Part shown: positions 56,007 to 64,000 of the stretch, one piece after another
Position numbering within the stretch: position 1 is the first letter of the stretch
Layout of the letters: every line of letters starts with the position of its first letter
DNA from: Colocasia esculenta
Taxonomy: Eukaryota > Streptophyta > Magnoliopsida > Alismatales > Araceae
Length of the DNA: 64,000 bases
NCBI GenBank assembly: GCA_014218235.1
Contig: CM024764.1
Coordinates: 63,835,184 to 63,899,183, forward strand
Direction of reading: 5' to 3'
Translations under genes and position numbers: made by a program
Notes under the pieces: generated by a model
The model's input: only the letters and a program-made list of their open reading frames with translations
Database searches by the model: none
Told to the model about the DNA's origin: nothing

Positions 56007-56794
56007 AGGCGGTGTTTGATAACACTTAAGTCTTAAGTTGGAAATATTATTTTACATCTATTTTCTAAATCTGAAATTTAAAAGTACTTAATATATATAA
56101 GACATTCATTAAGAATTGTTTGATAACTAACTTAATAACATATAAATTAATAGCTTATTTGATAAAAAAAAATATTATATTTAAACATTTTTTGAACATC
56201 TAAATACATGAAATGGGGTTGATGATCCGAATTTGACCGTCGACCGTCAGAATCTGGTGATCGAAGAATTCGCTAGTCACTGACAGAGTCGCTGGATTCT
56301 GGCCATCGGCAGAGTAGCCGAAATTCGATGACTGATTCTGGCCATCGGCACAGTCTGTCGGAATCCGGCAACTAGTCATCGGGGAGTTGCCAGATTCCAA
56401 CGATAGTCAGTCGACGACTCGCCGATCATCAGAATTCAGAGATTGGTTGCCAACGGAGTCACATGAATTTGGTGACTGGTCGTCGGCGGAGTCGCTGGAT
56501 TCCGACGATAGTCTAGCAGAATCCAGCGACTCTACAGTCGCCAATCACCGATCACTAGAATCTAACGACTAGTCATTGGCGGAGTCGGTAAATTCTGGAA
56601 ACCTGAGGCTACCATAGGTTGAGAAAGTTGAGGGTTTGAAAAAAAATGATTTCTCTTAATTTAAAATTAAGTGATTTTTCATATTTAAATGATGAAATCA
56701 GATATTATTTAGATATTTTATCAAATAATTTGAAATATTAAAAATTGATTATTTAAAATATTAGATGTCTATTAAATGTTATCAAACATGTCCT
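56007..56794. mobile_element. non-autonomous TIR element, hAT-like ends
   Basis: Left end AGGCGGTGTTTGATAACACTT and right end AATGTTATCAAACATGTCCT are inverted with few mismatches (TGTTTGATAACA core). No clear 8-bp duplication. The middle (56220-56600) is a diverged repeat cluster on GGCGGAGTCGCTGGATTC, CATCGGCAGAGT and ACTAGTCATCGG, in both orientations; AT-rich arms lie on each side. Confidence 0.6.
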
Positions 56795-57199
56795 AAACTT
56801 ATTAAATTTAAAAGAAAAAATACTTAGTGTCGAGCCCACTGCTATGATGGCAACGAGCCTCCCTACCAACGTGAAGAGTGCGAAGATCAGTGCACCGATG
56901 ATGCTTCCATGCTTCAAATGTCTTTCTCAAGTGAAAATCGCACCAAAAGAACCTCCACCAAGTCGAAATCTCCAAAGCCACCCTCATCACAGCTCACCTC
57001 GACCGAACAGATCCCCCTGCTCTGTTTGGCCGACAACCTACATTTAAACCAATCAGAATCAAGAATGCGTAGTGGTGAAACGTTGCATTGAGAATGCGAT
57101 GTACATGGGAAACGTGTTCACAAGGACCGTGCAATGAATTAGCTCCATGTATCTCACATACAGACAAAGTCTCGAAAAAGGCGACAATGAGATCGCGAC
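56795..57199. other. flank of the LTR element, gene-like but unrecognised
   Basis: 56820-57010 has GC-balanced, gene-like composition with short open frames on both strands, none recognised. Continues on the other side of the LTR element at 61150, the pre-insertion neighbour. Confidence 0.35.
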
Positions 57200-57998
57200 T
57201 GTGGAGGCTATTTCTAGCCTCCTAGGCCTACAGGGCCCACCATGGCCCATCACGGCCCATCATGACCCTGTAAGCTGGTGTGGCCTTCTAACAGCGTGCC
57301 ACGTGTCCTCGAGTTCAGCCCAAGGCTTCCGAACACGTTTCGCCCACCAAGGCGCCTTAAGGTCCCAAGAGTAGTCTCCGGACACCTCTTAACCCATTCA
57401 AGCAGGTCACGGCCTACCGGGCAGGCCCTGCTCGAACCTTTGAAGTAGCCTGACCAAACACAGCTACGCATCCGAGCACCGAGCAGCCTAGCTGGCCACC
57501 GAACAGAAACCTTGTTCGGTATCCTCCAGCCAAGAGCCCTCGAGGCGGTTGTTTGTCTCCCAGGAAGTAAATGAGGCAGTGCGACACACGTCCCACAATA
57601 AGGTATTAATCGTAAAGAATCCCAACAGGCGTCTCAACGGACATCTCGCCTGGGAACCTGAACCGACGCACTCCTCCGGTCATCATTGGAGTTGATAGCA
57701 TCCTGACTCTTCACCTCTCTCTCCTATAAAAGGCACATGTAATTCCCATGCAAAGGTACGCAACCTCTGTCACACACACGCCCTCGCGCAAAACACACAC
57801 CAGCGAACCTTCCTCTCCAAGCCTCTCTACAGTCTAATCTGACTTAGGCATCAGAGGGTTCCCCCCGGTTCGTCAACCGACCCCCCCTGATTCTCTTCTG
57901 GGTCTTGCAGGTCCTCATCCGCACCGGCGACCGTCTTCCCTCTCTTCTCTTAGTGGAGGCCCGTTTGGCTCAGGCCCAAATAGGAAAACCCATCCACA
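57200..57998 (+). mobile_element. 5' LTR of the non-autonomous element
   Basis: Starts TGTGGAGGCTATTTCTAGCC, ends AACCCATCCACA. Pairs base by base with 60351-61149 apart from substitutions, many of them C/T or G/A. Confidence 0.95.
57725..57732 (+). promoter_or_regulatory. TATA box in the 5' LTR
   Basis: TATAAAAG in a CTCTCC context, kept in the 3' LTR at 60876-60883. Good match to a plant core promoter; transcription would start about 30 bases on. Confidence 0.65.
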
Positions 57999-58020
57999 TT
58001 TTTGGCGCTGTCTGTGGGAA
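57999..58020 (+). other. primer-binding site region
   Basis: TTTTTGGCGCTGTCTGTGGG follows the LTR directly. TTGGCGC(C/T)GTCTGTGGGAA is the usual leader of Tat/RIRE-type plant gypsy elements; the priming tRNA was not checked. Confidence 0.7.
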
Positions 58021-58031
58021 CGACAGCAGCC

Positions 58032-59354
58032 ATGGCTCGCGGAGGATCCTCTCACCAGAACCCCGGCAGTAGGGCGGCGCGGTCTCGCCAGTCATGCGCG
58101 AGCTCACGTGATCAAGCCCTTCCTACCGACGACAACAGTCTCCCCGCCGGAGTGATTGAGAATGGACCTGCGGTCGGCACTCCGGCCACTACCCAGGAGA
58201 TAGAGGAATTTTGGGGCCAAGTTCAACAGCTTGTGGGCATCTGTTAGGGCCTTCAGGCGCAACTGGTTAGACAGTCGGCCCTGATAGTGCCCCCACTGCC
58301 GGAGCAGCAGACGGAGTCGTCGCGTCGGTGACCCCCTGTTCCGTCGGCATGGCAAGAGCGTCGTGAGGAATCGGCCAGACGCTCACAAAGAGCCCCGTCA
58401 GGCCGCCGAACCCCGTAACGGCAAGACTCCCCTCGCCGCTCCGCAGCGGTGCCACCTCCGCGCTATGTCGTCGCCGCCAACTCCCATGGGTCCAGGCACG
58501 AAGGCTCTGTGCACTCCAACTTGGAGATAGCCAGATGCCTTTGTCACGTCGTCGACCTCGAACGCCACATGGACGTGATGGTTCAAAAGGCAGAAGGCAG
58601 AGTCTTGGGGGATGATGACCTGGACTTCCGCTCCCCGTTCACCGCGGAGATCCTGGAGGCCCGGGTTTCCCAAAAACTGCCCCTACCTTCCATCGCGCCC
58701 TATGACGACACCACTGACCCAGCGGATCACGTCCATGGGTTTGAGTCGCACATGGTGTTCCATGGAGCATCAGATGCGGCTAAGTGTCGGGCCTTCCCGG
58801 CCACGTTGAAGGAGGCTGCGCGGGCCTGGTTTGAAGCCCTCCCCGCAGGTTCCATCTCTTCCTTCCACCAGTTGAAGAAGTCCTTCCGGGACAACTTCCT
58901 GGGCGGAAGGTCGCAGCCGCGCACTGCGGCTTCTCTTCTATCTGTTCGGCAGAAGAAGGGCGATGCACTCTGGGACAACGTCAAGCGGTTCCAGACTGAA
59001 GCGCTTCGCATCTTGCGCCTCGACGTCCCTTTAGCCACCAGTGCCTTCATCTAGGGCACTTGTGATGGCTTCCTTCAAAGGACGCTCAGGGTACAGCAGC
59101 CATAGACCCTCGCTGAGATTCTCTCCACTGCCCAGCGCCATGCTGCGTGTGAGGAGAGCTTGGCCGCTGGCCGAGCAGAGCAAGGCAACCAATCAGACCC
59201 CCGAAGAGCAACTGAAAAACTCGCCCCAAAATGGGAAGGACCTTATCAGGTCACACAGGTTCTCGGGAAAGGCTCTTATAAGCTGACTACCCCTAGCGGC
59301 GAAGACATACCCAGAACCTGGCATGTATCTAATCTAAAGGCTTATTCTCTATAA
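58032..59354 (+). pseudogene. gag fused in frame to integrase tail, several stops
   Basis: One plus-strand frame starts at ATG 58032 (MARGGSSHQNPGSRAARSRQ) and reaches the stop at 59352-59354. It is interrupted by TAG 58245, TGA 58329, TAA 58416, TAG 59052 and a TAG near 59103. The gag domain spans about 58680-59110: PYDDTTDPADHVHGFESHM, FPATLKEAARAWFEALPAGS, SSFHQLKKSFRDNFLGGRSQ and QKKGDALWDNVKRFQTEAL. After TLAEILSTAQRHAACEESLA it passes without a frame change into KLAPKWEGPYQVTQVLGKGS and PRTWHVSNLKAY, the very end of Tat integrase. So an internal deletion kept the frame. Most stops could be single C-to-T changes. Confidence 0.88.
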
Positions 59355-59725
59355 AAACCTCATGTTCGGCGTTCGACCTCTCTTCCTCCTTTTCTTCTGG
59401 TCTACACAAAAGGTTGTTCAGACCATCCATAGTCTAAGCTCTTCAGCTTAGAGAAACTAGTATGGTACTCAAGAAACCTTAAAAACAGAGGCGTCTGATA
59501 TAAACCCCAGGTTGGAAATTTTCAGTTCCCAAAAGCCTGCGTGATATCCGCAAGCCTCTAGAGGACCGGCGAATCCCAATTCAAACAGAACACATCAAAG
59601 GAAGAAGATAGAGAGCCATTCATATACACAAAGGAGGTAGGTTTCATTCCTTCAAAAGTATGTACAAAAGGAGAGAGGCCTCTGTGGCCAAGTAAAAAAA
59701 AAAAGAAGAGAAAAGGAGATACAAT
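59355..59725. other. 3' internal region, no gene seen
   Basis: Between the gag-integrase frame and the antisense ORF. No domain. 59690-59715 is A/G-rich. Confidence 0.45.
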
Positions 59726-60250
59726 CTAAGGAGTCTGCTCGGAGGGGTCGGCCTCTCCGTCAGCAGGGGGCATCCGCCCTACCCGGAAGCTTGAGAAGCG
59801 AACCCTATCCAGGCACGCGTCCCCTGTGCGGCGACGACACTCCCGGACAGCCGCTTCGAAGGCTTCCTTGGCGTATTCAACGGTCGCCAATCGCCGCCCT
59901 CGCTCCTCGCCGACCCCGAGGCTGACCTTGTAGCAAGTCACGCCGTACTGCTCCAAGTCTTCCTTGAAGTCTGGCCTCGACTCGTACTTGGCCACTCCGC
60001 GAGCCTCGACCTCAGACAAAACATTGGAAAGTGCCTCCTTCTCCACCCGAGCAACGGTGAGGTCTAGCTCGGAATCTCGGAGCGCTATTTTGAGGTTCTT
60101 CACCTCCTTCCGCAGCTCGGCTTCTCGGGCCTGGTGTTGCGACTCGAGCTCCTCGAAGAAGGTGAATTCCGCGTCCCACATCAACTGGTGGTCCTGAGCT
60201 TGTAGAGCGAGCCTCTTTAGTACCCCCAGTGATTGCTCGACGCCGTCCAC
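59726..60250 (-). CDS. antisense coiled-coil ORF in the element's 3' region
   Basis: The minus-strand frame is open from about 60277 to the stop at 59726, about 175 codons, with ATG at 60179-60181 (MWDAEFTFFEELESQ). Nearly all of it is predicted alpha-helical by pattern: ESQHQAREAELRKEVKNLKI, RDSELDLTVARVEKEALSNV, RPDFKEDLEQYGVTCYKVSL and AKEAFEAAVRECRRRTG, with heptad Leu/Val spacing. Antisense extra ORFs between pol and the 3' LTR are reported for Tat-lineage elements, and their function is unknown. The frame has stayed open while the sense gag frame collected five stops. The true 5' end may have been lost, since no ATG exists upstream. Confidence 0.6.
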   Translation of the reverse strand: MDGVEQSLGVLKRLALQAQDHQLMWDAEFTFFEELESQHQAREAELRKEVKNLKIALRDSELDLTVARVEKEALSNVLSEVEARGVAKYESRPDFKEDLEQYGVTCYKVSLGVGEERGRRLATVEYAKEAFEAAVRECRRRTGDACLDRVRFSSFRVGRMPPADGEADPSEQTP

Positions 60251-60334
60251 CAGCGCCTCTATGTCAACTGTGCCTTATCAGGTCAACCGAGCAGACCTTC
60301 GCTCTCAAGTGTCGCGGTACCCGAGCCAGCTTGA

Positions 60335-60350
60335 GAGCGTGGGAGGCAAG
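60335..60350 (+). other. polypurine tract of the non-autonomous element
   Basis: GAGCGTGGGAGGCAAG ends exactly at the 3' LTR start. Purine-rich with two interruptions. Confidence 0.65.
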
Positions 60351-61149
60351 TGTGGAGACTATTTCTAGCCTCCTAGGCCTGTAGGTCCCATCATGGCCCA
60401 TCACGACCCATCATAACCCTGTAAGCTGGTGTGGCCTTCAGGCAGCATGCCTCGTGTCCTCGGATTCAGCCCAAGGCTTCCGAACACGTTCCGGCCACCA
60501 AGGCGCCTTAAGATCCCAAGAGTAGTCTCCGGACACCCCGTAACTCGTTCAACCAGGTCATGGCCTACTGGGCAGGCCCTGTTCAAACCTTTGAAGCAGC
60601 CTGACTAAACACAGCTACACATCCGAGCACCGAGCAGCCTAGCTGACCACCGAACAGAAACCCTGTTCGGTATCTTCCAGCCAAGAGCCCTCGAGGCGGC
60701 TGTTTGCCTCCCAGGCAGTAAATGAGGTGGCACGACACGCGTCCCACGACAAGGCATTAATCGTAAAGAATCCCAACAGGCGTCTCAACGGACATCTCAT
60801 CTGGGAACCTGAACCGACGCACCCCTCCAGTCATCATTGGAGTTGATAGTGTCCTGACTCTTCACCTCCCTCTCCTATAAAAGACATAGGTAATTCCCAT
60901 GCAAAGGTACGCAACCTCTGTCACACACACACCCTCGTGCAAAGCATACACCAGTGAACCTTCCTCTCCAAGCCTCTCTACAGTCCAATCTGACTTAGGC
61001 ATCGGAGGTTTCCCCCCGGTTCGTCAACTGGGCCCCCCTGATTCTCTTCTGGGTCTTGTAGGTCTTCTTTTGCATCGGTGACCGTCTTCCCTCTCTTCTC
61101 TTAGTGGAGACCCGTTTGGCTCAGGCCCAAACAGGAAAACCCGTCCACA
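60351..61149 (+). mobile_element. 3' LTR of the non-autonomous element
   Basis: TGTGGAGACTATTTCTAGCC to AACCCGTCCACA, 799 bases like its partner; followed by the duplication GCGAC. Confidence 0.95.
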
Positions 61150-61725
61150 GCGACGTAAGGATCTGTCGCGTTAAGAACACGTCACTCCACCCTATCGTGT
61201 TCTCAAACAGAAGACCAGTTGATTTTTTGGACTAAATCTTCCAGCCTACAACACCCACACACCACACCAAAACCTCAACTTAGATTAAATGGCCACATAT
61301 ACATTAAAATCATTAAACACGGATCCAAACAATCACGACGCCGCAACTATCCTTAGATCTGAACCATGTCAAGATAAACTCGAAACAACTGAGTTGTCTG
61401 ACATGACAAATTTTGATATATACATATATAACAAATGATAAGTATACACTTACAATAATCTCTCCTTCTTTATCTCGAGTACCACTCAAATTAGGTCGTG
61501 TCGTGCAAGTGTTTTTATAAAAGATTAAAATGATCATTTAAATGTTGAATGATCACAAAATATCATTTAAATAATTGTGATTATTTTTATATTCATCTGC
61601 GTATGGTTTCATATATATACTCACTGCAGTTATGACTGTATATGTGTGTATTTAAGTAGATGAGAAATTACATATCTCAAGACACTCAATACAGCGTATT
61701 TAAGGTTATATTTTTAAAATCTTAT
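61150..61725. other. no gene seen
   Basis: After the target copy, AT-rich sequence with no recognisable gene. Confidence 0.4.
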
Positions 61726-62735
61726 AGGGTGTTTGGTTACAATTTTTTACCTCTTTTTTTCTCTCATTTTTTAAAAAATGGAAGAGAAGCAAGTGATGTT
61801 ACGTTTGGTGGACCGTTTTTATTTTTGGAGAGATAATCCCACAATACCTATATCTCTTCCAAAAAAAAACAAGTGTCCACCTGCTTTTTTTCTAAAAGAG
61901 AGAATCTCACGGACTGGGAAGCTTCGACCCCCTCCTCCTCCCCACTGCGTAGAAGCCCCCCCCCCCCCCCCCCCTGCAAAACCGCCCCCCCCCCCCCCCC
62001 ACCCCCCCCCCCACCTGCGCAGCCCCCTTCTCCTCCCCACCCCCAAGCCCGCCGCCCCCTCCTCACTGCACCGCCACTTCCTCCGCTGCGCCCCCTCCAT
62101 GGTGCCCCCCCTCCCCACCCCGCCTCCACTGTACCCCCCCCCCCCCCGCCTCCACACCGCCACCTACTCCCCTGCACAGCCCCCCTCCCCGCCTCCCCCT
62201 CCTCCTGCCCACCCCGCCGCCCCCTCCTCCACTGCGCCGCCTCCACGGCGCCCCCCCTCCCCACCCCGCCTGCACTGCGCCCCCGCCGTGCCTCCACTGC
62301 ACCCCCGCCTCCACGCGCCACCTGCTCCCCTGCACAGCCCCCCTCCCCACCCTCCCTCCTCCACTGCGCCCCCCGCCTCCCCCTCCTCCACTGCGCCGCC
62401 CCCTCCCCACCCCACCCCGCCTCCACTGCGCCCCCCGCCTCCCCCTCCTCCACTCCGCTGCCCCTCCCTACCCCACCCTGCCTCCACTGTGCCCCCCTCC
62501 TCCACACCATCACATGAGAACTGGGGCACACACAACAGTGAGGCACACCATAGGATCTTAATAAAACCCACAGTGATTAATGAAACCAAACAGGTCTATA
62601 TAAATTTTAAAAAATATGTCAATTCTGCCAACAGATAATAGTAATTTTTCATAATTTTAAAATTTCAGTTAAAAATTGACACAATATAATTTTTTAGTTA
62701 GAAATAGTTTTTTTTTAAGTGTAACCAAACAAGCT
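61726..62735. mobile_element. possible TIR element enclosing a C-rich array
   Basis: Left AGGGTGTTTGGTTAC and right GTAACCAAACAAGCT are inverted (TGTTTGGTTAC perfect), as in many hAT-like MITEs. No convincing 8-bp duplication. The interior has AT-rich shoulders and a 560-bp C-rich block. Confidence 0.5.
61950..62510. repeat. C-rich minisatellite (CCTCCACTGCGCC-type)
   Basis: Irregular repeats of CCCCCCTCCCCACCCCGCCT followed by CCACTGCGCC, mixed with long C runs. Plus-strand frames give Pro-rich and minus-strand frames Gly-rich products; both are compositional, not genes. Confidence 0.88.
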
Positions 62736-63604
62736 ATTATATTTTGTACTCTGTGCTTCTAAACATTTTGAGAATAATTAATTATGTTCTTATAATTAAC
62801 TGAGAAATAGAATCATGAATGTACAAAATTATCCCTCTTCAAGAGAGAGAGAGCGGTTTGTTGGAGAAGGACCTCGCCTACCTCGAGACGAAGGCCATCA
62901 CCTCATCAGTGCTACGAGAAACACTAGTTAATCTATTATTGGTAAGAGTTGAATTTTTTTTATAGTACGTGTACGTAAAACTAATATCATTAAACCACTC
63001 TTTGGTATATTATTACGACAAAGAGTTGTTTCTTATAAAAGGGAAAACATGCGTACTCTGTTAGACACCTGATTAGCTGGGTGACTCAGCTCCACCATCC
63101 CAATGAACGGAGTAATAAAGTTTTTCGGAAACAAAGTTTTCCTCCAGCGCGACTGCGCCATAGGCTGGAGCTCATCCCGGGAAACTAATGATACAAATTA
63201 TAGTAATTATAGTTTAATTTTTTAAATTAATTTTTTGTCAAGTAAAAATTATCTAAAAAATTATTAGGTCGACTTAATCTCAACATCTATGTATCAATAA
63301 TTCATGATATTTTATATTTTAAAATCAGTATATTTTTCTAGTAATTATGATGACTTCATATTTGACTTTGTCGTCCCGTTGAAGTGCACACAATCAAAGA
63401 TAGTACCAGAATTATATTAATAATATAAAAGTATTTTAAAATTAAAGATAATTATATTTTATATAAATGATCATGTCTTATGTATAATTTACTCTCTCTT
63501 TTAATTTCTTAGAGTCATATTAATATTTTATTATACATTTTAAGACGTTACAGTTTTGTTTTTATTTTCGAATTCTTGGTGTTGATCTAATAGAATACAT
63601 TGGT
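62736..63604. other. no gene seen
   Basis: AT-rich. 63125-63180 (CGGAAACAAAGTTTTCCTCC, then AGCGCGACTGCGCC) is a GC island that looks like a fragment of another dispersed repeat. Confidence 0.4.
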
Positions 63605-64000
63605 CATATCATGAACAACTTTCATGAAGAGCCCAAAGATTATATCATCATCGTTCAGGCTATAGAGAGGTTGCACTCATTGCTAGTTTGGATCGCGATA
63701 TGAGAGAGAATGTCAAGAATAATCCACTATATCTTTAAGTACAGACATTCATTTGATGTGATTCTAGTTGGAGCTTGTAGAGAAAGTCGTGGGGAACAAA
63801 TTTCATGAAGAAGTCTCGAAGAGAAATACCCTCGTTTGAGATGTGGAAGGCATGATAATCATATATATATATATATAATGATCTGAGAGAGAATATAAAG
63901 AATAATCTACTATAACTTTGGACATAAACTACCAATTGAGTTGATTTCACTTCGAGGACGAAGCTGAAAAAGAATAGAACAACTTTGATGAAGACCTCGT
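63605..64000. repeat. tandem repeat, ~185-bp unit, running off the window
   Basis: GAACAACTTTCATGAAGAG (63613), GAACAAATTTCATGAAGAAG (63796) and GAACAACTTTGATGAAGAC (63977) recur at about 180-185 bases, each followed after ~90 bases by GAGAGAGAATRTMAAGAATA and ATCYACTATA. So there are at least two diverged units, and the array probably continues to the right. Confidence 0.75.

Larger units (their letters stand above)
57200..61149 (+). mobile_element. complete non-autonomous Tat-type LTR retrotransposon, GCGAC target duplication
   Basis: Two 799-bp LTRs (57200-57998 and 60351-61149) run TGTGGAG...TCCACA. GCGAC stands at 57195-57199 and at 61150-61154, a perfect 5-bp duplication. Over the first ~270 bases the LTRs differ at about one base in ten by eye, so this is an old insertion. 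The 2352-bp interior has a primer site, a gag frame joined to the tail of integrase, an antisense ORF and a purine tract. Protease, RT, RNase H and the integrase core are absent, so it needed a helper element, as TR-GAG-type derivatives do. Confidence 0.95.

Noticed and set aside
61778..62638. 286-codon proline-rich ORF and glycine-rich antisense ORFs
   Set aside because: All come from the C-rich low-complexity block; every frame is open there because of composition.

Overview
The window is nuclear DNA of a flowering plant. This rests on a PLS-class PPR gene, a plant-type DNL zinc-finger gene, a C2-type phospholipase D, and plant lineages of Ty3/gypsy elements (Tat, and a Tekay/Del-like chromovirus) together with RTE and L1 LINEs. 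I cannot name the species from sequence alone. No prokaryotic features, CRISPR or tRNA/rRNA genes were seen. Host genes are sparse: one complete spliced gene, one intact single-exon gene, and the last three exons of a third. Most of the rest is transposable elements and tandem repeats, many nested.

Layout. 1-13044: a minus-strand Tat/Ogre-like LTR retrotransposon. Its 3' LTR is cut by the window edge; its 5' LTR is at 11203-13044 and carries a 188-bp MITE with a 9-bp target duplication. It has lost protease and most of reverse transcriptase, and three different minisatellite arrays fill its 3' region. 13045-15240: a decayed L1 fragment and a pseudogene fragment of a BCS1-like AAA ATPase. 17140-19591: three clean terminal exons of a phospholipase D (delta-like C terminus), whose upstream exons are not visible. 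21043-23472: a composite insertion bounded by a 12-bp target duplication, with an L1-like 3' end on the minus strand and an LTR-like segment with a chain of GC-rich hairpins. 25820-27397 (minus): an intact PPR gene. 28190-32752: a satellite of roughly 100-bp units, interrupted by a nearly complete RTE LINE with a 15-bp duplication and by a second ~365-bp insert. 38391-39364 (minus): a complete four-exon gene for an organellar DNL/Zim17-type zinc-finger protein.

42362-52821: a young chromovirus with 3.2-kb LTRs, a truncated 5' LTR, two intron-like insertions in gag, and a coding frame broken only by single-base shifts. 53071-54440: a CTATTTGTCACTGG minisatellite. 54845-56794: several foldback or TIR elements. 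57200-61149: a complete non-autonomous Tat-type element (799-bp LTRs, 5-bp duplication GCGAC) in which gag runs in frame into the integrase tail; it also carries an antisense coiled-coil ORF. 61726-62735: a TIR-bounded unit around a C-rich array. 63605-64000: a ~185-bp tandem repeat.

The host genes do not form a functional unit. The PPR and DNL proteins are both predicted to act in organelles, and phospholipase D acts in membrane lipid signalling. The most unusual material is the small hairpin-modular MITE family with GAGAAATGCTAC ends and 9-bp duplications, the intron-like gaps in the chromovirus gag, the gag-to-integrase-tail fusion, and the hairpin chain inside the LTR-like segment.
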